Positions 36,622-44,764 are shown, counted from the first letter of the stretch. The stretch is DNA of 64,000 nt from an uncultured Oscillibacter sp. (GCA_949959305.1 CATLJA010000001.1:1-64000), one strand, 5' to 3'. The notes: generated from the sequence alone by a model not told the origin. Translations and numbers: made by a program.

Positions 36622-37041
36622 ATGGACCGCACAGTCTTGATTCTGGACGGCCAGGGCGGCGGCGTGGGGAGCCAGCTGGTGAAGCTGCTGCTGCCCCGCC
36701 TGCGGCCGGACTGCCGCCTCCTGTGCGTGGGGACCAACGTCATGGCCACCAGCGCCATGCTGAAGGCCGGAGCCGCTCAGGGGGCCACGGGGGAAAACGC
36801 CGTGGTCTATAACGCCGCCCGGGCGGACGTGATTCTGGGCCCCGTCGGCGTAATCCTGGCAAACGGCATTATGGGGGAGGTCTCCCCCGCCATGGCCGCC
36901 GCCGTCTCCGGCTCCGGGGCGGTGAAGATTCTGATTCCCTCCTCCTCCTGCGGCGTGTACGTGGCGGGGGTGGAGGAATGCCGCCTGGAGGAGTACCTCC
37001 GCCGGGCGGCGGACCTGGCGGCAAGGGAGCTGGGGCTGTGA
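36622..37041 (+). CDS. DUF3842 family protein
   Basis: A 139-residue protein that begins with a nucleotide-binding-like strand-loop-helix (TVLILDGQGGGVGSQLVKLL) and has TNVMATSAMLKAGAAQGATGENAV in the middle and an LIPSSSCGVYVAG segment near the end, matching the DUF3842 family of Firmicutes. The GQGGGVG loop suggests binding of a dinucleotide or phosphate, but no activity is known. It starts 4 bases after the reductase stop and overlaps the next gene by 4 bases, so all three are translated together. Confidence 0.88.
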   Translation: MDRTVLILDGQGGGVGSQLVKLLLPRLRPDCRLLCVGTNVMATSAMLKAGAAQGATGENAVVYNAARADVILGPVGVILANGIMGEVSPAMAAAVSGSGAVKILIPSSSCGVYVAGVEECRLEEYLRRAADLAARELGL

Positions 37042-38189
37042 GCGGAGGCTTTCTGGAGACTGCCCGGGCCCACTGGGCGAAATATCCCCGGATGGAGCCC
37101 CGGGACTTTGCCAAGCTGGCCTATCAGAGCGAGTTCGGCCCCGCCCACATGGTCCAGAGCCCGGACAGGGTCCTGGCGGCCCTGCTGGCGGAGCGGAAGG
37201 AGGCGGGGACGGAGCCCCTGCCTCCGGAGCCCATCGGAGGCGGCCTCTGCCGCTTCCATATCACCCAGGCTCTCTCCACTTTGTCGGAGCTGCCGCTGAT
37301 TGGGCGGATGTTCACCCGGACCATGGCCCTGGCGGAGGGCACGGAGGCTGGACTGCTGGAAAAGCTGGGGCAGCTGGCCTCCCTCCCCGTCCCCGGCCTG
37401 GGAGAGTACCTGGAGGGCTGGCGGCGGGAGGGCTGTCCGCCCGTTCGTCACAGCGAGGCGTTCCGAAACGCCTATAACCCCCATTACCGGGTTCTGCAAA
37501 CGCGCATGGCGGGGTTTCTCCCGGCGCTGGTCCCCATCGACCGGCTGTCTCGGGAGCATTATGCCGCCTGGCTGCGCCTGCCCCGCCCGGAGGACAAGGG
37601 GCCGGGGGAGAGCGCCGGCGCCTATTTGCGGAGAAACGGAATCCGGCCCTACCTTGTGGCCGTGGACGGCCGCTGCGGCAGCGGAAAAACCGGATTTGCC
37701 AAACTGGCGGAACAGTTGATTCCCGGCCCGAAACACACCGCTCACATGGACGACTGTTACCTTCCCTGGGAGAAACGGGCTTTCAACTGGATGGAAATTC
37801 CCGCCGGAAACATGGACCTGGACCGGGTCCGGGAGGAAATCCTGGTCCCGGTCCGCTCCGGGAGGCCCCTGGCCTACCAGCCCTTTTTCCAGAGGGAACG
37901 GGAAACGGACGAATACGGGAATCCGCTGGAGCTTGATCCGGACAGGGCGGAGCTGATTCTGGTGGAAGGCACCTACTCCCAGCACCCGGCCCTGGCAAAA
38001 TACTACGATTTTAAAATCTTTCTCACCTGCGAAAAGGAGGAGCAGACCCGCCGCCTCCGGACCCGGGAAGGGGACTATTACCCCACCTTCAACCGGGTGT
38101 GGCGGACGCTGGAGGAGAAGTATTTCGCCGCCTGCGGCACGGAGGAGGCCGCGGACTTGACGGTGGACACCACCGGATTTTTCGGCTGA
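37038..38189 (+). CDS. uridine-kinase-like P-loop protein with unknown N-terminal domain
   Basis: A 383-residue protein of two parts. The second half (about 205-383) is a nucleoside/uridine-kinase-like P-loop domain: YLVAVDGRCGSGKTGFAKLA, a DDCYLPW motif matching the DDFY of uridine kinases, and RTREGDYYPTFNRVWRTLEEKYF. The first 190 residues (FAKLAYQSEFGPAHMV, HSEAFRNAYNPHYRVL) form a separate conserved-looking domain that was not recognised. GTG 37038 overlaps the DUF3842 stop. The substrate may be a small hydroxylated metabolite handled by the reductase upstream. Confidence 0.75.
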   Translation: MSGGFLETARAHWAKYPRMEPRDFAKLAYQSEFGPAHMVQSPDRVLAALLAERKEAGTEPLPPEPIGGGLCRFHITQALSTLSELPLIGRMFTRTMALAEGTEAGLLEKLGQLASLPVPGLGEYLEGWRREGCPPVRHSEAFRNAYNPHYRVLQTRMAGFLPALVPIDRLSREHYAAWLRLPRPEDKGPGESAGAYLRRNGIRPYLVAVDGRCGSGKTGFAKLAEQLIPGPKHTAHMDDCYLPWEKRAFNWMEIPAGNMDLDRVREEILVPVRSGRPLAYQPFFQRERETDEYGNPLELDPDRAELILVEGTYSQHPALAKYYDFKIFLTCEKEEQTRRLRTREGDYYPTFNRVWRTLEEKYFAACGTEEAADLTVDTTGFFG

Positions 38190-38199
38190 AAAAAGGGGC

Positions 38200-38229
38200 T
38201 TGGCAGAAGCCATACCCCTATGGTATACT
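38200..38229 (+). promoter_or_regulatory. promoter of the ECF S-component gene
   Basis: TTGGCA (38200-38205) and TATACT (38224-38229), 18 bases apart. The roughly 70-base leader that follows contains a strong GC hairpin (CCGCCGCC 38244-38251 with GGCGGCGG 38257-38264) but no known riboswitch motif. Confidence 0.65.
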
Positions 38230-38306
38230 ATAATGGAAGCAACCCGCCGCCAGGAAGGCGGCGGACTGTCAGAAGACGGGAAAACTTATCTGAAGGAGTT
38301 TTTCCC

Positions 38307-38882
38307 ATGAACGAAACCAAAACCCCAAGTCCCGCCCAAACCCTGGCCATCGCCGCCATGATGCTGGCCCTGGGCCTCGTCCTGCCCTTCTTCACCGGGC
38401 AGATTCCCCAGGTCGGAAACATGCTCTGCCCCATGCACCTGCCCGTACTGCTGTGCGGCCTCCTCTGCGGCTGGAAATACGGCCTGGCGGTGGGCTTCGT
38501 CCTGCCGCTGCTGCGCAGCGCCGCCATCGGGGCGCCTCCGCTGTTTCCCACCGCCGCCGCCATGGCCTTTGAGCTGGCGGCTTACGGCTTCCTGACGGGC
38601 TTCCTGTACGCCCGCTCCCGCCGGCAGGGCGCAGCGGCCCTGTACCGCTGCCTGATTTCCGCCATGATCGGCGGGCGGATCGTCTGGGCCGCCGCCCGGG
38701 TGATTCTCTCCGGCGTATCCGGCCAGGCGTTCACCTGGCAGATGTTCCTCTCCGGCGCGTTCCTCACCGCCATCCCCGGCATCATCCTGCAGCTGACGTT
38801 CATCCCCCTGGTCATGGCCGCCCTGAACCGGACCGGGCTGGTCCGCTTCCGCCAAGGCGGGGAGGCGGTCCGGGCCGCCTAA
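38307..38882 (+). CDS. ECF transporter substrate-binding (S) component
   Basis: A 191-residue membrane protein with six hydrophobic helices, beginning QTLAIAAMMLALGLVLPFFTGQIPQVGNMLCPMHLPVLLCGLLCGWKYG, the pattern of S components of energy-coupling-factor vitamin importers (CD3073-like). No ATPase or T subunit is encoded nearby, so it probably uses a shared ECF module. The substrate is unknown; convergence with a MocR/PdxR gene and a second S-component gene makes vitamin B6 or a precursor a candidate. GAAGGAG lies 7-8 bases before ATG 38307. Confidence 0.85.
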   Translation: MNETKTPSPAQTLAIAAMMLALGLVLPFFTGQIPQVGNMLCPMHLPVLLCGLLCGWKYGLAVGFVLPLLRSAAIGAPPLFPTAAAMAFELAAYGFLTGFLYARSRRQGAAALYRCLISAMIGGRIVWAAARVILSGVSGQAFTWQMFLSGAFLTAIPGIILQLTFIPLVMAALNRTGLVRFRQGGEAVRAA

Positions 38883-40255
38883 CGGAAGACCTCCGCCAGC
38901 AGCGCCTCCGCCTCCTCCAGCCGCGCCCCCTCCAGCCCGGCGTAGTTCACCACCAGCGTATGGGCATAGGCGGGGTTGGGAATCGCGGCGTACTCCGACA
39001 AAAAACCAAGCCGCACCCCCAGGCCCTCCGCCCTCTGGCGGAGGGCCCCGTCGTCCTCCTCCGTATTCAGCCGCAGGAGGAAGTGGAGCCCCGCCCCCCG
39101 GTCGGTGACGGAGGCGGCGAAGGGACACAGCCGGAACCTCTCCAGCACCGCCTCCCGGAGGAGGCGGTACTTTTTCCGGGTCCGGGAGAGGTGCTGCTCA
39201 TACCCCCCGCCCCCCAGGAAACGGGCCAGCACCTGCTGCTCCAGGGCAGGTACGGCGGAGGCGTAGAACCCCATTTCCCGCCGCCAGCGCTCCAGCAGCC
39301 GGGGAGGCAGGACCATGAACCCCACCCGCATGGAGGGAGAAATCGTCTGGGAGAAGGTGTTCATGTACACCACCCGGCCCCGGCTGTCGATGCTCTGGAG
39401 GGTGGGAAGGGGCCGCCCGGTAAAGCGGAACTCGCTGTCGTAGTCGTCCTCGATAATCACACCGTCCGTCTCCTCCGCCCAGCGGAGGAGGGCCTGCCGC
39501 CGGGCGATGGGGGTGACGATGCCCGTGGGGTAGTGGTGGGCCGGGGAGAGGTGGGCCGCCGCGGCCCCGGAGGCGTATAAGGGCTCCAGGGCCATGCCCT
39601 GGCCGTCCAGGGGGATGGGGCGGCAGGCCGCGCCCCACTTGCCGTAGACCTGGCGGATTTTCGGGTAGCCCGGGTCCTCCAGGGCAAAGACCGCCTCCCG
39701 GCCCAGAAGCTGGGCCAGGAGCAGGTAGAGGTACTCCGCCCCCGCGCCCACGACGATTTGCTCCGGGGACACCGCCATGCCCTTGAAGTCCCGCAGGTCC
39801 CGGGCGATGGCCTCCCGCAGGGCGGGGAGGCCCTGGGGCGGAACCGGATTCAGGTGCCCTCCCTCCGAGAGGACCTGCCGGGTCAGGCGGGCCCACAGGG
39901 CTGAGGGAAAGCAGGACGGGTCCCGCCGCCCGCTTTTCAAATCCAGCCTCCAGCTCCGGGGAGGCTCCTCCGCCGGGAGGGCCGGCTCCCTCTCCGCCGC
40001 CGGGAGGCGGCGGTCCACCCGGGAGACAAAGAAGCCCCGCCGCGGCCGGGCGTCCGCCCAGCCCTCCGCCTCCAGCTGGCGGTAAGCCCCCTCCACCGTG
40101 ATGACGGAAACCCGCAGGTGCTCCGCCAGGGCCCGCTTGGAGGGCAGCCGCTCTCCCGCCGCCAGCGTCCCGCTCAAAATGTCGTCCCGGATGCGGCGGT
40201 ACAGGTATTCATAGAGGGACAGGCTTCCCCGGGCCTCCAAATCGTAAGTCAGCAT
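38879..40255 (-). CDS. MocR/PdxR-type regulator with aminotransferase domain
   Basis: A 458-residue fusion of an N-terminal GntR winged helix (LYEYLYRRIRDDILSGTLAAGERLPSKRALAEHLRVSVITVEGAYRQLEAEG is its extent, residues 14-63) with a fold-type I aminotransferase domain (residues 110-458; IIEDDYDSEFRF carries the PLP-site Asp, and NTFSQTISPSMRVGF the region of the Schiff-base residue). Canonical MocR proteins have Lys in that SKxxxP site; here the motif reads TFSQTISP, so the lysine appears replaced by Gln. If so PLP would not form an internal aldimine and sensing may differ. PdxR-type members regulate vitamin B6 synthesis or uptake; the divergent gene is an ECF S component. Confidence 0.87.
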   Translation of the reverse strand: MLTYDLEARGSLSLYEYLYRRIRDDILSGTLAAGERLPSKRALAEHLRVSVITVEGAYRQLEAEGWADARPRRGFFVSRVDRRLPAAEREPALPAEEPPRSWRLDLKSGRRDPSCFPSALWARLTRQVLSEGGHLNPVPPQGLPALREAIARDLRDFKGMAVSPEQIVVGAGAEYLYLLLAQLLGREAVFALEDPGYPKIRQVYGKWGAACRPIPLDGQGMALEPLYASGAAAAHLSPAHHYPTGIVTPIARRQALLRWAEETDGVIIEDDYDSEFRFTGRPLPTLQSIDSRGRVVYMNTFSQTISPSMRVGFMVLPPRLLERWRREMGFYASAVPALEQQVLARFLGGGGYEQHLSRTRKKYRLLREAVLERFRLCPFAASVTDRGAGLHFLLRLNTEEDDGALRQRAEGLGVRLGFLSEYAAIPNPAYAHTLVVNYAGLEGARLEEAEALLAEVFR

Positions 40256-40360
40256 AAACCGTCCTCCTCTGGCCTTATAAAATAATCCGGTTTTGGATAT
40301 TTCTATCCTACCACGCCAGTGCTATGATGGCAACATCAAACGGCAAAGGAGCAAGGCGCA
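40256..40360. promoter_or_regulatory. divergent regulatory region between mocR and ECF S component
   Basis: A 105-base AT-rich divergent region. It contains an inverted repeat GGATA-TTTC-TATCC near 40296-40309 and, on the plus strand, a TATGAT -10-like box near 40323. This is where a MocR/PdxR regulator would bind to control both genes; exact sites are not certain. Confidence 0.45.
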
Positions 40361-40921
40361 ATGGAAAAGATTTTAAACCGGGAGACGGGCCGGGTGGACG
40401 CGCGGCTGCTGGCCCTGACGGGGCTGTTCGCCGCCCTGGGCTGCGTGGGAACCATGATTTTGCAGGTTCCCTCCCCCACCGGGGGGTACATGAACCTGGG
40501 GGACGCGGTGGTGATTCTGGGGGCCTGGCTGCTGGGCCCGGTCTGCGGGGCGGCCGCCGGCGGCCTGGGCCCAGCCATGGCGGACCTGCTGAGCGGCTAT
40601 GCCGTCTACGTCCCCGCCACCCTGGTCATCAAGGCCGTCATGGCCCTGACGGCGGCGGGGCTGTACCGGGCCCTGGGGAAAAAGGGGCTCCTCCTCTCCG
40701 CCCTGGCGGCGGAGGTTCCCATGGTCCTGGGCTACTGGCTGTTCGACGCTCTGCTGGCCTCCCTATCCGGAGGCGGGGCCCTGGGGCTGTGCCTGATGGG
40801 CAGCGCGGCGGGCCTTCCCGCCAATTTGGTCCAGGCCGCCTTCGGCGCGGCGGCATCCACGCTGCTGGCCCTGGCCCTGCGGCGTAGCGGCTCCGCCCGG
40901 AAGCGGTTCCCCAGGCTGTAA
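40361..40921 (+). CDS. ECF transporter S component, probable pyridoxine-type
   Basis: A 186-residue protein with about six helices: LLALTGLFAALGCVGTMI, NLGDAVVILGAWLLGPVCGAAAGGLGPAMADLLSGYAVYVPATLVIKAVMALTAAGLY and further hydrophobic segments. The GD-AV-L-GP-G-AAG--GP--AD motif is typical of the DUF1393/ECF-RibU-like S-component group. Being divergent from a MocR/PdxR regulator it most likely takes up vitamin B6 (PdxU role), an inference from gene context. A ribosome site AAAGGAG precedes ATG 40361. Confidence 0.83.
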   Translation: MEKILNRETGRVDARLLALTGLFAALGCVGTMILQVPSPTGGYMNLGDAVVILGAWLLGPVCGAAAGGLGPAMADLLSGYAVYVPATLVIKAVMALTAAGLYRALGKKGLLLSALAAEVPMVLGYWLFDALLASLSGGGALGLCLMGSAAGLPANLVQAAFGAAASTLLALALRRSGSARKRFPRL

Positions 40922-40934
40922 GCGGAGGAAAAAC

Positions 40935-40969
40935 ACCAGCCCCCCAAGGCAATGCCTTGGGGGCCTGGT
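40935..40969. terminator. bidirectional terminator
   Basis: A long hairpin: ACCAG (40935-40939) and CCCCCAAGGC pair with GCCTTGGGGG and CTGGT (40965-40969) around AAT. It lies between the convergent ECF and DUF975 genes. Confidence 0.85.
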
Positions 40970-40986
40970 TTCGGTTTGCGGAATGT

Positions 40987-41799
40987 TCAGCCCAAACCGT
41001 CCGGGGCGTTCCATCCGTCCCAAGAGCTGGACTGGGCCGGGGCCGCGTCCCTGCCTACGCCGGAGGTGCGCTTGGCGGTGTCGAAGTAGGCAAGCTGGAC
41101 GCAGATGTAATTGGGGTAGTAGAACAGGGACACCAGCAGCTGCCAGAGGCCGCAGATGGCGCTCAGCGCGAAGACGGGCAGGCCGAAATAGGTTCCCGAA
41201 GCGGGGACGCCGTAGAGCATCAGCATGGTCAAATCCTGGCTGATTTTAAAGCTCAGGAGCAGGGCGGGGGCCGCGGCCAGCAGGTTCCAGCCCACGTAGC
41301 TCAAATCCAGGGTGAAGAGCTGGAATTTGTAGCCCAGGGTCTGCCGCTTGCTCATCTCCAGGGCCTCCAGAACCCCGATGCTGGGGTCCTCGTAGAGGTT
41401 GTAGAGGGCGAAGCTGTAGCGGTAGGCCGCGATAATGCCGGGGATGACGAACAGCAGGGCCCAGAGGAAGATGAAAACGCTGATGAGGATGTCCAGCAGA
41501 ATCAGCTTCCCCACAAAGGAGAATCCGTCAAACAGCGTCAGGTACTCCGCCCGCTCTCCCCGGCGGACGGCCATGCAGTACAGGGTGAAGCCCGCCGCCA
41601 GGACGGCGCTCATCAAAGAGACCAGAATGGAGATGAAAACGCTGAAAAACCCGGTGTCCACCAGAGAGGAGAACAGGTTCAGCAGGATAAGCAGCCCCAT
41701 GTACAGGGCGGTCATGGCCTTGGGGGAAACCTGGGCCTCCCGCAGCAGCTCCGCCGCCTCCCACTTGCATTTCGGGCGGTCAATTTGTTCAACCATCAT
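40987..41799 (-). CDS. DUF975 family membrane protein
   Basis: A 270-residue protein with six membrane helices (first ALYMGLLILLNLFSSLVD; then AGFTLYCMAVRRGE, IPGIIAAYRYSFALYNLYEDP) and a soluble Ser/Ala-rich tail. It matches the DUF975 family of Firmicutes, whose function is unknown. Start at ATG 41799 with GGAGG 7 bases upstream; the frame is open 20 codons earlier through the promoter. It is a single gene with its own promoter. Confidence 0.87.
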   Translation of the reverse strand: MMVEQIDRPKCKWEAAELLREAQVSPKAMTALYMGLLILLNLFSSLVDTGFFSVFISILVSLMSAVLAAGFTLYCMAVRRGERAEYLTLFDGFSFVGKLILLDILISVFIFLWALLFVIPGIIAAYRYSFALYNLYEDPSIGVLEALEMSKRQTLGYKFQLFTLDLSYVGWNLLAAAPALLLSFKISQDLTMLMLYGVPASGTYFGLPVFALSAICGLWQLLVSLFYYPNYICVQLAYFDTAKRTSGVGRDAAPAQSSSWDGWNAPDGLG

Positions 41800-41847
41800 G
41801 ATAAGACCTCCTGACAAACGGTCGAATTCGCATGAGAATATGGAAAC

Positions 41848-41876
41848 AGTGTAGCACAATCCAGCCCGCTTGGCAA
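41848..41876 (-). promoter_or_regulatory. promoter of the DUF975 gene
   Basis: On the minus strand TTGCCA (41871-41876) and TACACT (41848-41853) with a 17-base spacer. Confidence 0.7.
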
Positions 41877-41885
41877 GCGGGAAAA

Positions 41886-41908
41886 CAGACCCGCCGGGGC
41901 GGCGGGCC
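41886..41908 (-). terminator. terminator of the dus-arsC-pepQ operon
   Basis: On the minus strand CCCGCC and GGCGGG pair around GCCCC, followed by TCTGTTTT, 9 bases after the dus stop codon. Confidence 0.6.
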
Positions 41909-41916
41909 CATCCATT

Positions 41917-42876
41917 TCACGCCAATTCCCCCTGGGGCGCGTCCAGAAGCGCCAGCTCCTGGAAAATTTGGGCCTCCAGCTCCTCATAGGCCGCGGGCCC
42001 CCGGGAGCGGCGCATCCGGCCCCCCAGGCGCTCTCCGCCCTCAAAGAGGTGGATGAGGTAAAACCAGACCTCCTTCATCCGCTGGGAGGCGGGGGCGGAT
42101 TGTCCGTAGAAGTCCCGGTACGCCCGGTACAGCTCCCCGGTGAAGGCCCGCAGCTCCTCCCTGGTGGCGGCGGGCCCGCCCCGGAGCCGCCGGAAAAGCG
42201 CCGGGTCCGCGACGGCCCCCCGGCCAATCATGGCGGCGTCCAGGGCGGGAAACCGGGCCTCCAGCGCCCGGACGCCCGCCACGGAAACCAGGTCCCCGTT
42301 GTAGCACACGGGGTTCCCGCTCTCCGCCGCGGCCAGGGCGAACATGTCCATATGCACCGTCCCCCGGTACTTCTCCGGCCGGACCCGGGGGTGGACCGTG
42401 AGGCAGGCGACGGGATAGCGGTTGAAAACCTCCAGCAGGCGGGGGAACTCCTCCGGGGCGTTGTAGCCCAGCCGGGTCTTTATGGAGACGGGAACGGGCG
42501 CGGCGGAAAACACCCCGTCCAAAAAGCGGTCCAGCCGCTCCGGGTCCGCCAGCAGGCCGGAGCCCTTTCCCTTGGCGGTGACGGTGCCGGAGGGACAGCC
42601 CAGGTTCAGGTTGACCTCCGTATAGCCCATGTCCGCCAGAACCTCCGCCGCCCAGACGAAATCCTCCGCCCGCTTGGCCATCACCTGGGGAACCTGGGGA
42701 AGCCCTTCCGGGTTCTCCAGCTCCCGGCGGTCCCGGGGGGTGAGGATATGCTGGTCCGTGGGGGAGATGAAGGGGATGAAACAGCGGTCCGCCCCGCCGA
42801 AATGCTCGCGCCACACCCGGCGGAAGACCCGCTTCGTGACGCCGTCCAGGGGGGCGAGGTCAAAGCGGGCGATCAT
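41917..42876 (-). CDS. tRNA-dihydrouridine synthase
   Basis: A 319-residue FMN-dependent TIM-barrel enzyme reducing uridine to dihydrouridine in tRNA D-loops. N-terminal DLAPLDGVTKRVFRRV is the FMN loop, VNLNLGCPSGTVTAKGKGSGLL holds the catalytic Cys (GCPS) and conserved Lys, followed by VSIKTRLG and LTVHPRVRPEKYRG, and GDLVSV/MIGRGAVADPALFRR at the phosphate site. It differs from the usual DusB set by a GTVTAKGKGSGLL loop, seen in a clostridial Dus subgroup. ATG 42876 overlaps the stop of the preceding gene by 4 bases. Confidence 0.9.
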   Translation of the reverse strand: MIARFDLAPLDGVTKRVFRRVWREHFGGADRCFIPFISPTDQHILTPRDRRELENPEGLPQVPQVMAKRAEDFVWAAEVLADMGYTEVNLNLGCPSGTVTAKGKGSGLLADPERLDRFLDGVFSAAPVPVSIKTRLGYNAPEEFPRLLEVFNRYPVACLTVHPRVRPEKYRGTVHMDMFALAAAESGNPVCYNGDLVSVAGVRALEARFPALDAAMIGRGAVADPALFRRLRGGPAATREELRAFTGELYRAYRDFYGQSAPASQRMKEVWFYLIHLFEGGERLGGRMRRSRGPAAYEELEAQIFQELALLDAPQGELA

Positions 42877-43223
42877 CCCAGCCGCTCCTCCCACTCCTTG
42901 GGCCGAAAGCCCGTGAGGACAAAGCCCTCCCCCACCAGGAGGGGCCGCTTTACCAGCATGCCGTCGGAGGCCAGCAGGGCAAGCTGCTCCTCCGCGTCCA
43001 TGCCGGGGAGCCTGTCCTTCAGGCCCAGGGCCTTGTACTGGAGGCCGCTGGTGTTGAAAAAGCGCTTCAGGGGCAGGCCGGAGGCGGCGTGCCACCGGCG
43101 GAGCTCCTCCGCCGAGGGGTTTTCCAGCTTGACGTCCCGGAGCCGGACCTCCAGGCCCTTTTCCTCCAGCCATTTCTTCGCCTTCTGGCAGGTGGAGCAC
43201 TTGGGATACCAGAGCATGAGCAT
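42873..43223 (-). CDS. ArsC/Spx/YffB-family thioredoxin-fold protein
   Basis: A 116-residue thioredoxin-fold protein with CSTCQKAKKWLEEKG at residues 9-23, RDVKLENPSAEELRRW and the RPLLVGEGFVLTGF segment that contains the conserved RP. It belongs to the ArsC/Spx superfamily; the C-T-C pair and length fit YffB-like or Spx-like proteins. Spx binds RNA polymerase, whereas YffB-like members are glutathione-dependent reductases; which applies here is unknown. AAAGGAGG precedes ATG 43223. Middle gene of a three-gene operon. Confidence 0.87.
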   Translation of the reverse strand: MLMLWYPKCSTCQKAKKWLEEKGLEVRLRDVKLENPSAEELRRWHAASGLPLKRFFNTSGLQYKALGLKDRLPGMDAEEQLALLASDGMLVKRPLLVGEGFVLTGFRPKEWEERLG

Positions 43224-43241
43224 GGGGATTCCTCCTTTGCG

Positions 43242-44330
43242 TTACAGGACCGTCAGGTCCTTGGGAGCCTTCGTCAGATTCCGGCAGCCCTCCGGGGTGA
43301 CCAAAACCACGTCCTCGATGCGGACGCCCAGCCTGCCGGGGATATAAATGCCCGGCTCCGCCGAGATCACCGCCCCGGCGGGGAGGGGGGATTCGCTGCT
43401 GGAGGCGGCGCTGGGGGCCTCGTGAATTTCCACGCCCACCCCGTGTCCGAAGCTGTGGGAGAAGCACTCCCCCCAGCCCGCCGCCTCAATGACGCTCCGG
43501 GCGGCGGCGTCTACTTCCTTGCCGGAAACCCCGGCCCTCACGGCGGCAATACCCGCCTCCTGGGCGGCCAGGACGGTTTTGTACACCCGCTCCATCTCCT
43601 CCGTCACGGAGCCCACCGCCACGGTGCGGGTCATGTCGGAGCAGTAGCCCCCGTAAACGCAGCCGAAGTCCATGGTGACGAACTCCCCCGACTGAATCTC
43701 CTTTTCCGAGGGCACGCCGTGGGGCAGGCTCCCGTTGGGCCCGGAGACCACGATGGGGTCGAAGGACATGTCCGACGCGCCGTAATGCAGCATCAGATAC
43801 TGGAGCCTGGCGGCAATTTCCCGCTCCGTCACGCCGGGGCGGATTTCCTTCAAAATGTCCTCCAGGGCCCGCTCCGCGATGCCCTGGGCGGCCTCCAGGC
43901 GGCGGAGCTCCTCCGCGTCCTTGGTCTGCCGGAGCTTCAAAAGGGCCTCCGACGCGGGGAGCAGGGCGGGGGGAGCCTTCTCCTCCGACAGGGCCTTTTC
44001 CAGCCGCCGGAAGGACCGGACGCTCATGGACGCGTCCTCGAACCCCAGGCGGTGCACGCCCTTCAGGAACAGGACCTCCCGGAGCTGGTCCGTCAGGCCC
44101 TTCCCCGGCTTCACCTCCCGGAGCTCCGTCTCTTCCAGACAGCGGGACGCGGCCTCCGTATACCGGGCGTCGGTGAAAAACACCGCGTCCTTTCTCGTGA
44201 CGAGGGCGGCCGCGTCCTCCCCGGGGGTGAAGAAGCCGGCGGCGTAAAAGCGGTTGGCCTCCCCGGTGAGGAGGACGCCGTCCAGGTTTTCCGCCTCCAG
44301 GGCGGCGGCGATGCTGGCGTAATGATTCAT
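43242..44330 (-). CDS. M24 aminopeptidase P / Xaa-Pro dipeptidase
   Basis: A 362-residue creatinase-fold metallopeptidase releasing residues next to proline. The N-terminal domain (1-125) precedes the pita-bread domain. All five metal ligands are present: Asp in FVTMDFGCVYGGYCSDMTRT (two), His in SFGHGVGVEIHEAP, Glu in VISAEPGIYIP and Glu in GVRIEDVVLVT. First gene of the operon with arsC/spx-like and dus. Cytoplasmic. Confidence 0.93.
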   Translation of the reverse strand: MNHYASIAAALEAENLDGVLLTGEANRFYAAGFFTPGEDAAALVTRKDAVFFTDARYTEAASRCLEETELREVKPGKGLTDQLREVLFLKGVHRLGFEDASMSVRSFRRLEKALSEEKAPPALLPASEALLKLRQTKDAEELRRLEAAQGIAERALEDILKEIRPGVTEREIAARLQYLMLHYGASDMSFDPIVVSGPNGSLPHGVPSEKEIQSGEFVTMDFGCVYGGYCSDMTRTVAVGSVTEEMERVYKTVLAAQEAGIAAVRAGVSGKEVDAAARSVIEAAGWGECFSHSFGHGVGVEIHEAPSAASSSESPLPAGAVISAEPGIYIPGRLGVRIEDVVLVTPEGCRNLTKAPKDLTVL

Positions 44331-44415
44331 AGGCAGGCAGTCCCTCCGGTTTGAAATGGGCGGGGCCGCAAGGGCCCCGGGCTCCGCGTCCGGGCGGACG
44401 CTGGAAAGCGCGTCC

Positions 44416-44667
44416 TTACCAGTCGTGGCGATTCGTGATCATTCCGGTATCTTCCAGAGTACATAGGATGGACTCAATCCGGGAAAAGCATTCCGGGTCC
44501 TCTATGGCGTCGTCGGCCACCACGCGCTGGATATCCGCCAGCGCGTTCACGGCCAGGGAATCCATACGCGAGGTGATTGCTTCCAAGGTATCCGTCCGCC
44601 TCAAATACCGCACGACCTCCAGGCCGATGGCCCACGCCGCCAGCTGTTCCTTTGGAGTCAGTTCCAT
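44416..44667 (-). CDS. hypothetical protein divergent from XRE regulator
   Basis: An 83-residue acidic, mostly helical protein (LTPKEQLAAWAIGLEVVRYLRR, ITSRMDSLAVNALADIQRVVADD, CFSRIESILCTLEDTG). No known domain was recognised. AAAAGGAGG lies 7 bases before ATG 44667, and the promoter region holds a palindrome. Its codon use is more AT-tolerant than the surroundings, which with the XRE partner suggests an acquired module. Confidence 0.65.
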   Translation of the reverse strand: MELTPKEQLAAWAIGLEVVRYLRRTDTLEAITSRMDSLAVNALADIQRVVADDAIEDPECFSRIESILCTLEDTGMITNRHDW

Positions 44668-44681
44668 AAAAAAACCTCCTT

Positions 44682-44702
44682 TTGACATTTAGTAAATGTC
44701 AA
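44682..44702. promoter_or_regulatory. perfect 21-bp palindromic operator
   Basis: TTGACATTTA (44682-44691) and TAAATGTCAA (44693-44702) are exact inverted copies around one G. It lies between the minus-strand promoter and start codon of the 83-residue gene, and a third half-site TAAATGACAA (44732-44741, one mismatch) overlaps that promoter's -35. The adjacent XRE protein is the likely ligand. Confidence 0.75.
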
Positions 44703-44712
44703 CTCTCATCAT

Positions 44713-44741
44713 AGAATATCATATAATTGAGTAAATGACAA
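44713..44741 (-). promoter_or_regulatory. promoter of the 83-residue gene, with divergent -10
   Basis: On the minus strand TTGTCA (44736-44741) and TATTCT (44713-44718), 17 bases apart. A plus-strand TATAAT at 44722-44727 is the likely -10 for the XRE gene and implies a transcript start near 44734. Confidence 0.6.
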
Positions 44742-44764
44742 GGACTAAAGGTCAGGATGTTTTT

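Noticed and set aside
35325..36758. Upstream part of the 560-codon antisense frame that ends in spoIIID
   Set aside because: Only the last 82 codons match SpoIIID; the remainder is antisense of the reductase gene.
38230..38306. Possible riboswitch in the ECF S-component leader
   Set aside because: Checked by eye for TPP, THF, preQ1 and cobalamin signatures; only a GC hairpin is present, so no riboswitch is claimed.
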